From: UBA5266 sp002411545
Lineage (GTDB): Bacteria > Bacteroidota > Bacteroidia > Bacteroidales > WCHB1-69
Length of the DNA stretch: 44,295 bases
Direction: 5' to 3'
Assembly: GCA_028693085.1 (NCBI GenBank)
Contig: JAQUWC010000010.1
Location: forward strand, 1-44,295
Position numbers and translations under genes: made by a program. The first letter of the stretch is position 1. Each line of letters opens with the position of its first letter. Shown piece by piece: positions 1 to 8,643 of the stretch. The notes under the pieces are model-generated. The model was not told the DNA's origin. It saw nothing but the letters and a program-made list of their open reading frames with translations, and searched no databases.

Positions 1-66
1 AAAATACATTATTTTTTAGTATAAATAAAAATATGAATGTGCGAAAAATTGTATCTAAAAAAGTTA

Positions 67-74
67 TATCTTTG
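67..74 (+). promoter_or_regulatory. -7 promoter element for tRNA-Cys
   Basis: TATCTTTG matches the Bacteroidota housekeeping -7 consensus TAnnTTTG and ends 11 bases before the tRNA. No clear TTTG -33 element at the usual 19-21 base spacing is visible. Confidence 0.6.
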
Positions 75-85
75 CAGCACTATCT

Positions 86-157
86 GGTTCCGTGGCCGAG
101 TGGCTTAGGCATCGGTCTGCAAAACCGAGTACAGCGGTTCGAATCCGCTCGGAACCT
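86..157 (+). tRNA. tRNA-Cys (GCA)
   Basis: A cloverleaf can be drawn by eye. The 7-bp acceptor stem pairs 86-92 with 150-156. A 3-bp D stem closes 95-97 with 108-110. The 5-bp anticodon stem is 112-116/124-128 with loop CTGCAAA, giving anticodon GCA. The T loop carries GGTTCGAATCC. The discriminator base at 157 is T, the expected cysteine identity base. CCA is not encoded. Confidence 0.95.
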
Positions 158-168
158 CAATGAAAATC

Positions 169-197
169 AAAGGAATAAAACAATGTTTTGTTCCTTT
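169..197 (+). terminator. intrinsic terminator after tRNA-Cys
   Basis: Bases 169-181 pair with 185-197 (13 bp, one G-U) around a 3-base loop, followed by an AT-rich ATTTTAT run. It lies 12 bases after the tRNA and should end its transcript. The rest of the gap to 346 is AT-rich; the only possible promoter-like string is a weak TACTTTTA at 269-276. Confidence 0.7.
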
Positions 198-346
198 ATT
201 TTATATAATAAGGGCTTTATGGAAAATATATGAAATCATACATAATACAGAAATTATTTCATCATTCATACTTTTATTTAAAAAAATCCGTTCATACATC
301 TACAATTAGAAATTATTCTTAATAAAAAAATAAATTTAATCAAGAA

Positions 347-868
347 ATGAGAAAAATATCAATTTTAACAACTCTAATTATTAGTTTTTTAGCATTTAAT
401 TTTTCTACTATCCAAGCACAAAGTAAAGTAAAACTTGCTCATTTAAATTCAGCTGATTTGATGCAAGTAATGCCCGGAAGAGATACTGCTCAGAAAATCA
501 TACAAGATTATGCAACGTCTTTGGAAGAAGAATTAAAAGCCATGTATTCGGAATATCAAACTAAAGCCATGAAATTCCAAGAAACACAAGCAACCATGTC
601 GCAAATACTTCAAGAAAGTAAATTAAAAGAGTTGCAAGATTTAGAAAACAGAATAAAAGTCTTTGATGAACAAGCACAAGAAGATTTGCAATTAAAACAA
701 GAAGAGTTGTTAAAACCTTTAATAGATAAAGCTAAAGCAGCTATTGCCGAAGTAGCAAAAGAAAACGGATATACTTACGTCTTTGATACAAGTGTAGGCG
801 CTTTATTGTATTTTGATCAAAGTGATGATATTTTAGAACTGGTTAAAAGGAAATTAAATATTAAATAA
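347..868 (+). CDS. OmpH/Skp family periplasmic chaperone
   Basis: A 173-residue protein with a signal peptide: MRKIS start, hydrophobic core to about residue 22, likely cleavage after Ala24 (IQAQS). The mature part begins KVKLAHLNSADLM, a typical Skp/OmpH first strand. A long charged, glutamine-rich helical region follows (about residues 55-130), and the end packs back with VAKENGYTYVFDTS near residue 140. Skp family proteins are trimeric periplasmic holdases that escort unfolded outer-membrane proteins to the BAM complex. Length fits the family. Bacteroidota often have two or three Skp paralogues beside bamA; this copy is away from bamA and only 6 bases upstream of an MbnP-like lipoprotein, so co-transcription is likely. 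Family assignment is firm; the specific client proteins are unknown. Confidence 0.88.
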   Translation: MRKISILTTLIISFLAFNFSTIQAQSKVKLAHLNSADLMQVMPGRDTAQKIIQDYATSLEEELKAMYSEYQTKAMKFQETQATMSQILQESKLKELQDLENRIKVFDEQAQEDLQLKQEELLKPLIDKAKAAIAEVAKENGYTYVFDTSVGALLYFDQSDDILELVKRKLNIK

Positions 869-874
869 TTAATT

Positions 875-1660
875 ATGAGTAAAGTAAAGTTATTCATAGG
901 AGTTTTATGTATTACCTTACTTTTCACAGCATGTAAAGGAAAAGAAACTGCTCAAGGTAAATTGCAGATTCAATTTAAACATTTAATTGACAACAAAGAC
1001 ATTCAATATGATAGCATGATGTATGTCAATGCAGCTAATAATACCTATTTGATTACTGAAATAAAATATTTTATTTCACGTGTTGCCTTATTTAAAAATG
1101 GAGAACGCATTGAAATTAAAAAAAATGATGGGATACATTATATAGATACTAAACTTGAAAAAACACAAAGTTGGGATATCGAGCAAAGCTTTAATGAAGG
1201 CATGTATGATTCCATCCAATTTATTTTCGGTTTTAATGAAAAAGATAATGAATCCAATCGTTTTGTCAATCCTCCGGAAACATCTATGGCTTGGCCACTT
1301 ACACTGGGAGGAGGCTATCATTATATGATGATGAACGGAAAATATAAACGCTTGGATGGATCCATAGCTGCCATGAATATACATTTGGGAATTGGTCAAC
1401 TGTATGAAGGAACAACCTATAGTGTAGATTCTATTACTGATTTCGTTCACAATCATTTTACGGTTAGTTTACCCTATGCATTTACAGTAGAAAAAAATAA
1501 AACCAATACGATTTATATCGTCATGAATGTAGAAAATTGGTTTAAAAATCCTCATATTTATGATCATTATCAATGGGGAAGTCATATCATGCAAAAACAA
1601 GATGCTATGCGTATGTTAACTGAAAATGCATGGAATGTATTCACTATGATTCCTAATTAG
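875..1660 (+). CDS. MbnP-like lipoprotein
   Basis: A 261-residue lipoprotein with lipobox LFTAC (Cys20). The mature protein reads like the MbnP family: an early beta strand LQIQFKHLID, the segment YLITEIKYFIS, DSIQFIFGFN, a conserved aromatic/Met/His-rich stretch WPLTLGGGYHYMMMNG, and the late HNHFTVSLP motif. MbnP proteins are known from methanobactin-type copper gene clusters, where they partner the di-haem enzyme MbnH. Many Bacteroidota copies, as here, have no MbnH next door, so a role in metal binding is only family-based inference. His and Met residues around 150 and 195 could be ligands. It probably shares a transcript with the upstream Skp gene. Confidence 0.75.
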   Translation: MSKVKLFIGVLCITLLFTACKGKETAQGKLQIQFKHLIDNKDIQYDSMMYVNAANNTYLITEIKYFISRVALFKNGERIEIKKNDGIHYIDTKLEKTQSWDIEQSFNEGMYDSIQFIFGFNEKDNESNRFVNPPETSMAWPLTLGGGYHYMMMNGKYKRLDGSIAAMNIHLGIGQLYEGTTYSVDSITDFVHNHFTVSLPYAFTVEKNKTNTIYIVMNVENWFKNPHIYDHYQWGSHIMQKQDAMRMLTENAWNVFTMIPN

Positions 1661-1721
1661 AATAAACCAATTCCAGCTGAAAATTTATTATTTTTTCGCT
1701 TTTTTTTAAGAAAAGAAATAC

Positions 1722-1729
1722 TATCTTTG
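1722..1729 (+). promoter_or_regulatory. -7 promoter element upstream of the sigma-54-type regulator
   Basis: TATCTTTG followed by CAA matches the Bacteroidota -7 consensus. It would give a leader of about 130 bases before the ATG at 1867, and that leader contains a 19-codon ORF (1775-1834). No clear -33 TTTG is visible. Confidence 0.5.
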
Positions 1730-1866
1730 CAATTCATAGATTAAAAATAAATTGATTAAATAATAAATACTTATATGCTAGCTTGGTACTATAAACGAGA
1801 TTCCGATTATTTCATACAAAGAACAGTGACATAATATCAGTAATAAATGAAAAATATAAGCTAACA

Positions 1867-3087
1867 ATGGTAGATATACAATCAATCAAACAACGGTATG
1901 GTATTATTGGAAATTCACCGGCCATTGAAAGAGCCATTAATATTGCCATTCAAGTTGCAGCTACAGATTTAACGGTGCTTATAACCGGAGAAAGTGGAGT
2001 AGGGAAAGAGCATTTTCCAAAAATAATACATGATAATAGTGCGGGAAGGAAATTCAAAACATATACGGCTATAAACTGTGGAGCTATACCGGAAGGGACA
2101 ATTGATTCTGAACTATTTGGTCATGAAAAAGGCTCATTTACCGGAGCGAATGAAGCTCGAAAAGGATATTTTGAACAATCCGATGGCGGAACCATTTTCT
2201 TAGATGAAGTGGCGGAGTTACCAACTGCAACACAAGTCCGTTTATTGCGTGTATTGGAAACGGGCGATTTTATGCGTGTAGGTTCATCCAAAGTTCAAAA
2301 AACTAATGTTAGACTTGTAGCCGCTACGAATGTTAATATTCCCGAAGCTATTATGAAAGGGAAATTTAGGGAAGATTTATATTATCGATTAAATACAGTT
2401 CCTATTCATATTCCCCCTTTAAGAGAAAGAAAAGATGATATTTTATTATTGTTTATGAAATTTGCCATCGATTTTTCAGAGAAATATAAAATGCCGGCCC
2501 TAGAACTGGACGATGAAGCCAAACAAGCCCTCGTTTCATATTATTGGCCCGGAAATGTTAGACAATTGAAAAACATTACAGAACAAATTTCTATACTCGA
2601 AAAAAATCGACTTATTAATATTAATACACTGCAAAAATATATTCCTATTGATAAAAGTGGATTTTTACCGGTTGTTTATAAAAAAAAGGAAGAATATCCT
2701 GCTGAAGGCGGTATTTTTGAAAGAGAATTGATTTTTAAATTTCTGGGAGATATGCAGAAGGACATCAATGAATTAAAAAAATTGGTTGCTCATTTATCCG
2801 AAAATCAACCCATAGAACCTTCGTTAAAAAAACCTATGCTATACGATAAAGAAATAGTAAATACTCAAACTATTTCACCCAACACTATCGATTTGACCGA
2901 TTATTATAACGACTATGATAAATCAGAAGAAATTCCAGATAATTTATTGCTTCAGGAAAAAGAAAAAGAATTGATTATGAAGGCGCTTATTAAAAATAAC
3001 GGGAAAAGAAAAAATACAGCAAAAGATTTAGGTATTTCAGAACGTACCTTATACAGAAAGCTAAAAATTTATAATTTGGAAAATTAA
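1867..3087 (+). CDS. sigma-54-dependent transcriptional regulator (AAA+ and Fis-type HTH, no receiver domain)
   Basis: A 406-residue bacterial enhancer-binding protein. The AAA+ domain begins almost at the N terminus: Walker A GESGVGKE at 41-48, the sigma-54 contact loop GSFTGA at 89-94 (usual GAFTGA with Ser), Walker B GGTIFLDEV at 107-115, then the sensor region with VRLVAATN and REDLYYRLN. A low-complexity linker (about 265-350) leads to a C-terminal Fis-type helix-turn-helix (about 360-406, AKDLGISERTLYRKL). There is no receiver or sensing domain, so activity must be set by abundance, partners or the linker. It heads a run with lptE, a TPR protein and secG, an order I recall from other Bacteroidales (established knowledge, not checked). 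No -24/-12 sigma-54 promoter was recognised in this window, so its targets are not visible here. Confidence 0.9.
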   Translation: MVDIQSIKQRYGIIGNSPAIERAINIAIQVAATDLTVLITGESGVGKEHFPKIIHDNSAGRKFKTYTAINCGAIPEGTIDSELFGHEKGSFTGANEARKGYFEQSDGGTIFLDEVAELPTATQVRLLRVLETGDFMRVGSSKVQKTNVRLVAATNVNIPEAIMKGKFREDLYYRLNTVPIHIPPLRERKDDILLLFMKFAIDFSEKYKMPALELDDEAKQALVSYYWPGNVRQLKNITEQISILEKNRLININTLQKYIPIDKSGFLPVVYKKKEEYPAEGGIFERELIFKFLGDMQKDINELKKLVAHLSENQPIEPSLKKPMLYDKEIVNTQTISPNTIDLTDYYNDYDKSEEIPDNLLLQEKEKELIMKALIKNNGKRKNTAKDLGISERTLYRKLKIYNLEN

Positions 3088-3091
3088 AAAC

Positions 3092-3601
3092 ATGAAAAAA
3101 AAATGTATTTTTAATGTATTTGTTTTTATATTACTATTGATAGTAACTTCATGTAAAATTAAGTATTCCGTCGTTGGAGTAGATATTCCACCGGAAGCAA
3201 AAACAGTTTCAATAAAAACTTTTACAAACAATGCATCTTTGGTGAATTTAAAGTTAAGTAATCAAATAACAACAGCGTTAAAAGATAAATTTCAGTCTCA
3301 AACCAAATTAAATATAATAGATACCAGAGGGGATTTACAATTTGAAGGAGAAATAACGAATTATTCTCAATCGGCAACTGCTGTCGGAGTAGATAAAGCT
3401 GCCATGAGCCGTTTAACAATTACAGTAAGGATTAGCTTTATTAATAAACTGGATGAAACAAAAAATTATGAACAAATTTTTTCACGCTATGCCGATTTCG
3501 ACATTTCCAAAACTTTGGCACAAGTCGAAGATGAATTGGTAAATCAAATATGTGAAGCTTTAATTGATGATATTTTTAGTAAAGCGGTGGGAAATTGGTA
3601 A
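3092..3601 (+). CDS. lptE: LptE-like LPS assembly lipoprotein
   Basis: A 169-residue lipoprotein with a hydrophobic leader and lipobox VTSC (Cys21). The segment KYSVVGVDIPPEAKTVSIKTFTN is the start of the Bacteroidota LptE fold, followed by a helix (LSNQITTALKDKFQ), strands around LQFEGEITNY, and a C-terminal helix ending KAVGNW. LptE sits inside the LptD barrel at the outer membrane and helps to insert lipopolysaccharide. Length matches the family. The gene starts 4 bases after the regulator stop and precedes the TPR gene and secG, so it is in one operon. Sequence identity to proteobacterial LptE is low across this phylum; the assignment rests on the lipoprotein layout and gene order. Confidence 0.8.
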   Translation: MKKKCIFNVFVFILLLIVTSCKIKYSVVGVDIPPEAKTVSIKTFTNNASLVNLKLSNQITTALKDKFQSQTKLNIIDTRGDLQFEGEITNYSQSATAVGVDKAAMSRLTITVRISFINKLDETKNYEQIFSRYADFDISKTLAQVEDELVNQICEALIDDIFSKAVGNW

Positions 3602-3622
3602 ATTTTAAATTTATGTATAACA

Positions 3623-4339
3623 ATGAATAAAACACAATTTTATCAATCAGTAAAAGACTTTCATTCTATAAATGTTGATGAGCATGTTTTGGATAAACTT
3701 ATTGAAAAATATCCTTATTTTGTGTTAGCTCGTTTGAAAAAAAACATATTAAATAAAAAGGACATAAGCCTTTTAAGTTGTTTATTTCCGGACAGGAAAC
3801 ATCTATATTCATTGATAAATAAGGAAACGATTCCAACTACAGAAGAAAAAATAGCTGAAGAGACTTATATAGAAGATAATTTGGAACAAAAACTTTCTAA
3901 TAAAACATCTGAAAAGAAAGAATCTTTAGATTTACAATCCATCCTTCAACAACGATTGAATGAATTAAATAAAACATCAATTAATTCGAAAGAAATTAAA
4001 GAGCGAACGATAACACAAGAAGCGGAAAAAGAAAATACCGAAGATAATATGTCATTGGATGAATTAATTGAAAAATTCAATACAAATTGTCCGAAAATTT
4101 CCAGTACTTTTGAAGATTCAGAAGAGGATGAAACATACGAAGACCTATGCAAAAGCAGTGTTGCAGAAAAAATGAATTTTGTAACAGAAACATTAGCAAA
4201 TATTTATATAGAACAAAAGAAATACGATAAAGCTATAAAAATTTATAAAACCTTAATGACACGTTATCCGGAAAAAAGTGGTAACTTTGCAACCTTGATC
4301 GAAGAGTTGAAACAGATTAAAAACAGTCAACAAATATAA
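3623..4339 (+). CDS. TPR-containing protein of unknown function
   Basis: A 238-residue cytosolic protein with no signal peptide. The N-terminal 70 residues form a helical region ending near YPYFVLARLKKNILNK. The middle (about 75-170) is charged, Glu/Lys/Asn-rich and probably disordered. The C terminus (about 180-235) holds one recognisable tetratricopeptide unit, VTETLANIYIEQKKYDKAIKIYKTLMTRYP. Proteins of this layout occur between lptE and secG in other Bacteroidales, so this is a conserved hypothetical of the operon rather than a random ORF. TPR units mediate protein contacts; the partner is unknown. Confidence 0.75.
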   Translation: MNKTQFYQSVKDFHSINVDEHVLDKLIEKYPYFVLARLKKNILNKKDISLLSCLFPDRKHLYSLINKETIPTTEEKIAEETYIEDNLEQKLSNKTSEKKESLDLQSILQQRLNELNKTSINSKEIKERTITQEAEKENTEDNMSLDELIEKFNTNCPKISSTFEDSEEDETYEDLCKSSVAEKMNFVTETLANIYIEQKKYDKAIKIYKTLMTRYPEKSGNFATLIEELKQIKNSQQI

Positions 4340-4348
4340 GAAAAAAAG

Positions 4349-4708
4349 ATGTATACTGCAGTTATAATTATTATCATTATTGCATCTATATTACTGGGAT
4401 TAGTAGTATTAATGCAAAATTCAAAAGGAGGAGGATTGGCCTCTGAATTTTCATCTTCCAATCAAATCATGGGAGTTAGAAAAACAGCCGATTTTTTAGA
4501 AAAAGCAACTTGGACATTAGCCATAGTTATTGTTGTTCTTTCTTTTATTTCGGGGTTTTTAGCAAAGAGTGTTGTATCTACCAAAGAAATGGAGGGAGTG
4601 AAAAGTAAAGCACAATCTGCACAAACAACGTCTGTTCCTATGCAACCAACAGCACCTACAGCAAATGCTCCGGTCGAACAAACGACTCCCGCTGAACCAG
4701 GCATGTAA
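4349..4708 (+). CDS. secG: SecG preprotein translocase subunit
   Basis: A 119-residue protein with two membrane helices (about 3-21 and 52-73). Between them lies the SecG signature: VLMQNSKGGGLASEFSSSNQIMG, then RKTADFLEKATW leading into helix 2. SecG joins SecY and SecE in the inner-membrane translocon and assists SecA-driven export. After about residue 80 there is a Thr/Pro/Ala/Gln-rich tail (PMQPTAPTANAPVEQTTPAEP), which is common in Bacteroidota SecG and absent from the shorter enterobacterial proteins. The gene lies 9 bases after the TPR gene and 11 before tsaD. Confidence 0.95.
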   Translation: MYTAVIIIIIIASILLGLVVLMQNSKGGGLASEFSSSNQIMGVRKTADFLEKATWTLAIVIVVLSFISGFLAKSVVSTKEMEGVKSKAQSAQTTSVPMQPTAPTANAPVEQTTPAEPGM

Positions 4709-4719
4709 TTTTTCTTTTC

Positions 4720-5733
4720 GTGAATGTATATATTTTAGGCATCGAATCTTCATGTGACGATACCTCAGCTGCTGTATTATTAAATAATCAATTGCTATCA
4801 AATGAAATAGCAAATCAAGCTTTGCATGCCAAATACGGAGGTGTAGTTCCTGAGTGGGCTTCACGTGCTCATTTACAAAATATGATTCCTGTTGTTGATA
4901 CTGCCTTACAAAAAGCAAATATATCTATTTCAGATATATCAGCTATTGCATTTACAGCTGGACCCGGTTTGTTAGGCTCATTATTGGTTGGCCATTCTTT
5001 TGCCAAAGCCGCTGCTTATGCTTTGGGAATTCCTTTGATTGGAGTGGATCATTTACAAGCACACATTTTGTCTCATTTTATTAAAAATGAAAAGAATACA
5101 TATCCGAAATTTCCCTTTTTATGTTTGTTGGTATCGGGTGGACATACTCAAATTATGAGGGTAAATCACTTTTTTGATATGAAAATTATAGGAACTACTA
5201 TCGATGATGCTGCCGGCGAAACCTTTGATAAAGCAGCTAAAATATTGGGATTTCCGTATCCTGGAGGACCTTTGATTGATACATGTGCCAAAGAAGGAAA
5301 TCCACATGCATTTGTCTTTAATCAAGCGAATATTGCTGCCTATGACTATAGTTTCAGTGGATTAAAAACTTCCTTTTTATATTTTCTACGCGACCAATTA
5401 AAAAATAATCCTAATTTTATTCAAGAAAATAAAGCCAATTTATGTGCTTCCATTCAACATGCAATTTGCAATTCATTAATGAGGAAATTGATAAAAGCAG
5501 CCGATGATTTGAATATACAAGAAATCGCCATAGCAGGGGGCGTTTCTGCTAATTCAGCGCTTCAAGAGCGTTTAAAATCAATCGCTCTGAAAAAGAATTG
5601 GAATATTTATATTCCACCTTTACAATTAAGTACTGATAATGCAGCTATGATAGGAATTGTGGGGTATTATAAGTTCTTACATAAGGATTTTTCATCTATT
5701 AATGTAATCCCTTTTACCAGAAATAAATTTTAA
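4720..5733 (+). CDS. tsaD: TsaD, tRNA N6-threonylcarbamoyladenosine transferase subunit
   Basis: A 337-residue protein of the Kae1/TsaD family, which transfers the threonylcarbamoyl group to A37 of ANN-reading tRNAs with TsaB and TsaE. Visible motifs: GIESSCDDTSAA at 7-18, the metal-binding His pair in GVDHLQAHILSH (His111 and His115), GLLVSGGHTQ-like LCLLVSGGHTQ near 145, DDAAGETFDKAAK near 165, the ATP-site IAGGVSANS, and the late TDNAAMIG. The start is a GTG at 4720; no ATG exists before the first conserved motif, so GTG is the best choice. It follows secG by 11 bases and precedes the HAD gene by one base. Confidence 0.96.
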   Translation: MNVYILGIESSCDDTSAAVLLNNQLLSNEIANQALHAKYGGVVPEWASRAHLQNMIPVVDTALQKANISISDISAIAFTAGPGLLGSLLVGHSFAKAAAYALGIPLIGVDHLQAHILSHFIKNEKNTYPKFPFLCLLVSGGHTQIMRVNHFFDMKIIGTTIDDAAGETFDKAAKILGFPYPGGPLIDTCAKEGNPHAFVFNQANIAAYDYSFSGLKTSFLYFLRDQLKNNPNFIQENKANLCASIQHAICNSLMRKLIKAADDLNIQEIAIAGGVSANSALQERLKSIALKKNWNIYIPPLQLSTDNAAMIGIVGYYKFLHKDFSSINVIPFTRNKF

Positions 5734-5734
5734 T

Positions 5735-6385
5735 ATGCAAATAAAACTGATTATATTCGACTTAGATGGCACTTTACTCAATACGCTTGAAGATTTAGCC
5801 GATAGTGGTAATTATATGTTAAGTCGATATGGATTTCCTCAACATCCGTTATCTTCCTATCGTTATTTTGTCGGCAATGGGATACAAAAATTAGTAGAAC
5901 GTATTTTACCTTACGATAAAAGAGAGCTTGCCTTTATACTCAAATTTAAAAAGGAGTTTATCACCTACTACGATCTACATAAATCAGATAAAACGACACC
6001 CTATTCCGGAATCATTCCTTTATTGGAGAATCTTCAAAAAAGAAAAATTAAATTAGCGGTTGCATCTAACAAATCTCATGAAGTGATGCATGATTTAATG
6101 CGGTTTTATTTTCCTACCGTCACTTTTTCAACTGTCCTTGGACAAAGACCTGAAATTCCCACCAAGCCCGATCCAAGAATTGTTTACGACATCCTTGAAA
6201 TAACACAAATAGCCAAAGAAAACACTTTGTATGTTGGGGATACTTCAGTTGATATATTAACGGCTAAAAATGCCGGATTGAAAAGTGTAGGGGTGTTATG
6301 GGGTTTTCGCGACAGGGATGAATTAATACAGTCCGGTGCTGATGCTATCATTCAAAAACCAGATGAATTGATTAATTTTTTGTAG
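5735..6385 (+). CDS. HAD-family phosphatase, phosphoglycolate phosphatase-like
   Basis: A 216-residue haloacid dehalogenase superfamily protein. Motif I is IIFDLDGTLLNT with nucleophile Asp9 and acid/base Asp11. A helical cap follows (about 17-85), motif II is LAVASNKSH near 112-120, the Lys of motif III is in PTKPDPRI, and motif IV is YVGDTSVDILTAKNAG. This layout is that of phosphoglycolate phosphatase (Gph) and pyrophosphatase PpaX-like enzymes; the exact substrate cannot be told from sequence. It starts one base after the tsaD stop and is likely translationally coupled. Its last 14 bases overlap the convergent MmcQ/YjbR gene. Confidence 0.88.
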   Translation: MQIKLIIFDLDGTLLNTLEDLADSGNYMLSRYGFPQHPLSSYRYFVGNGIQKLVERILPYDKRELAFILKFKKEFITYYDLHKSDKTTPYSGIIPLLENLQKRKIKLAVASNKSHEVMHDLMRFYFPTVTFSTVLGQRPEIPTKPDPRIVYDILEITQIAKENTLYVGDTSVDILTAKNAGLKSVGVLWGFRDRDELIQSGADAIIQKPDELINFL

Positions 6386-6719
6386 TTTTTGATGGTTTAG
6401 CAGAGGTATTTCGTATTAATTCATACGAATGATCAATAAGTTCTTTTATGAGCACATTGGATAGATTTCCTCTTAAATCAATGGTATTCCAATGTTTTTT
6501 ATTCAGATGATACCCGGGAATTATTTCAGGATACAATTCACGCAATCGAAGGGCTTTTTCAGGATTACACTTCAAGGCAAGTTTAGCATCACCAGAAAGT
6601 GATAGCAAAGCATACATTTTGTTATTTACTTTAAATACAAGAGTAATATCATCGAAAGGAAAGCATTCTTCAGTATGTTCTTTTGATAAACAATAATATC
6701 TTACCTCTTCAATATTCAT
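6372..6719 (-). CDS. MmcQ/YjbR family protein
   Basis: A 115-residue protein with the MmcQ/YjbR family landmarks: N-terminal helix MNIEEVRYYCLS, EECFPFDDITLVFKV, MYALLSLSG, ALKCNPEKALRLRELYPEIIPGYHLNKKHWNTIDL, and a C-terminal helix that starts LIKELIDHSYELI. The fold resembles a double-wing DNA-binding fold (established for YjbR), but no function is proven. Its start overlaps the stop of the upstream methyltransferase gene by 4 bases (ATGA type), so the two are translated from one message. Confidence 0.87.
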   Translation of the reverse strand: MNIEEVRYYCLSKEHTEECFPFDDITLVFKVNNKMYALLSLSGDAKLALKCNPEKALRLRELYPEIIPGYHLNKKHWNTIDLRGNLSNVLIKELIDHSYELIRNTSAKPSKTTKN

Positions 6720-7366
6720 TGCGATTGTTTTTTTTGTACCATCATAATACCATCTCTTATAGGAAGTAGTACATTCGTAACTCTGATATCGTTTTGAACA
6801 AATTGGTTAAATTCTGATAAAGCTTTCGTATCTTTATCCTCCGCTGTATGTTCAAGGATTTTTCCATTCCACAAAACGTTATCTGCTAATAATATACCAT
6901 CATCTGCCAAGGAAGGCATGAGTAGATTATAATAAGTAAGATAATTCATTTTATCAGCATCGATAAAAATAATATCCCAGCATTCAGTAAGACTAGGAAT
7001 AATATCTAAGGCTTTCCCCATGATAAGTTTAACTTTTGATTGAAAAGAAGTTTTTTCAAGATATTTTTTTATAAGGTATTCGAGTTCGGGTTCTTCTTCG
7101 ATAGTATAGATAAGTCCGTCATCCGATAGTCCTTTCGCCAAACAAATAGTAGAATATCCGGTAAAGGTGCCAAGTTCAAGAATACGTTTAGGTCGTTTTA
7201 GATTACTGATCATTTGTAAAAACAAGCCTTGAATATGTCCGCTAATCATGCGGGGACGTAAGGTTTTCTGGTAGGTTTCACGATATAGATGATAGAGGAT
7301 ATCATCTTCTTTTGAAGAGTGTTTTTCACAATATTCTTCTATTTCATCGGAGGTTAAGGAGAACAT
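6716..7366 (-). CDS. class I SAM-dependent O-methyltransferase
   Basis: A 216-residue protein of the caffeoyl-CoA/catechol O-methyltransferase-like family. The SAM site is RILELGTFTGYSTICLAKGL (61-80). IYTIEEEPEL supplies the acidic residue after strand 2. IIFIDADKMNYLTYYN contains the divalent metal/catalytic Asp typical of this group, and LADNVLWNGKI carries the Asp-Asn metal pair. N-terminal RPRMISGHIQGLFLQ is also typical. Such enzymes use Mg2+ and a catechol-type substrate, but bacterial members of this branch often modify unknown small molecules or tRNA (TrmR-type), so the substrate is open. The gene lies 1 base after ribBA and overlaps the MmcQ gene. Confidence 0.88.
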   Translation of the reverse strand: MFSLTSDEIEEYCEKHSSKEDDILYHLYRETYQKTLRPRMISGHIQGLFLQMISNLKRPKRILELGTFTGYSTICLAKGLSDDGLIYTIEEEPELEYLIKKYLEKTSFQSKVKLIMGKALDIIPSLTECWDIIFIDADKMNYLTYYNLLMPSLADDGILLADNVLWNGKILEHTAEDKDTKALSEFNQFVQNDIRVTNVLLPIRDGIMMVQKKQSQ

Positions 7367-7367
7367 A

Positions 7368-8585
7368 TTATTCGTTCTTTAAATTCAAATGATGTCCCAT
7401 TTTTTCTTGTTTAGTAAACAAGTATTTTTCATTAAAATTATTAGGTTTAATTATAATTGGGACAATTTCATTGATTGTAATACCATGGCCTGCCAATCCC
7501 ACTCTTTTTGTAGGATTATTGGTAATAAGTCGAATAGTAGTGGCATTTAAATCGCGTAAGATTTGTGCACCGATACCGTAATCTCTTTCGTCCGCACGAA
7601 AACCGAGTTCAAGGTTTGCCTCCACAGTATCGCGACCCAGTTCTTGCAAGTGATAGGCTCTTAATTTATTAATAAGACCTATACCTCTGCCTTCTTGACT
7701 CATATATAAAATTAAGCCTTTCCCTTCGTTTTCAATCATTTTCATAGATTCATGCAATTGATGTCCGCAATCACACTTGCACGATCCAAAAATATCGCCG
7801 GTTGCACAGGATGAATGTACTCTTACCAGTATGGATTCATCTTTTTTCCATTCGCCTTTTTTCAATGCCAAATGAGTATTGTTATTATTTAATTGAGAAT
7901 AAGCAATGAGGTGAAATTCCCCGTATTCAGTAGGGAGTTTCACTTCTTCTTCACGACGAATAAAAGATTCGTTTTTAATACGATAAGCAATTAAATCTTG
8001 AATAGATATAATTTTAATATTATGATTTTTAGCGACATTCATTAGTTGAGGTAAGCGAGCCATCGTACCATCTTCATTGATGATTTCGATCAAAGCACCG
8101 GCGGGATATAAACCCGATAATTGAGCCAGATCGACGGTAGCTTCGGTATGTCCGGCACGAATAAGTACACCTCCATCGCGTGCACGTAAAGGATTAATAT
8201 GTCCGGGTCGGCCTAAATCTTCGGGCTTGGTTTCCGGATCGGCTAAAGCGCGAATCGTATTTGCTCTGTCGAACATGGAAACGCCTGTTGAGCACCCTTT
8301 CCCTAATAAATCTACGGTAATCGTAAATGGGGTTTCATGCAAGGAAGTATTACTTGCTACTTGCATGTCTAATTTTAATTCTTCACATCGTTTAGCTGTG
8401 ATCGGAGCACATAAAACACCTCGACCGTATTTCATCATAAAATTGATTTTTTCAGGTGTGACTTTTTCTGCGGCTATGATAAAATCACCTTCGTTTTCAC
8501 GGTCTTCATCGTCAACAACAATTAAGAATTTTCCTTGTTTAAAATCTTCTAATGCTTCTTCTATGCTGTTTAATTTTATATCCAT
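7368..8585 (-). CDS. ribBA: bifunctional RibBA (DHBP synthase / GTP cyclohydrolase II)
   Basis: A 405-residue fusion catalysing two entry steps of riboflavin synthesis. The N-terminal DHBP synthase half (1-205) has the acidic loop DDEDRENEGDF at 25-35, GRGVLCAP, STGVS, and RAGHTEATVDL at 143-153. The C-terminal GTP cyclohydrolase II half (from about 218) has GEFHLIAY, the zinc cysteines Cys260, Cys271 and Cys273 in CATGDIFGSCKCDC, and the catalytic region SQEGRGIGLINKLRAY. Both halves retain their key residues, so both activities are expected, unlike RibBA proteins with a dead half. It is the first gene of a minus-strand run with the methyltransferase and MmcQ genes. No FMN riboswitch was seen in the 58 bases upstream. 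Confidence 0.96.
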   Translation of the reverse strand: MDIKLNSIEEALEDFKQGKFLIVVDDEDRENEGDFIIAAEKVTPEKINFMMKYGRGVLCAPITAKRCEELKLDMQVASNTSLHETPFTITVDLLGKGCSTGVSMFDRANTIRALADPETKPEDLGRPGHINPLRARDGGVLIRAGHTEATVDLAQLSGLYPAGALIEIINEDGTMARLPQLMNVAKNHNIKIISIQDLIAYRIKNESFIRREEEVKLPTEYGEFHLIAYSQLNNNNTHLALKKGEWKKDESILVRVHSSCATGDIFGSCKCDCGHQLHESMKMIENEGKGLILYMSQEGRGIGLINKLRAYHLQELGRDTVEANLELGFRADERDYGIGAQILRDLNATTIRLITNNPTKRVGLAGHGITINEIVPIIIKPNNFNEKYLFTKQEKMGHHLNLKNE

Positions 8586-8643
8586 AATATAATAATAAAT
8601 AATTTCAAAATAATAAAAAAAATACTTGAGAAAAGATGAACGT

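Noticed and set aside
33..233. 66-codon ORF on the plus strand
   Set aside because: It runs straight through the tRNA-Cys and its terminator and has no protein-like composition.
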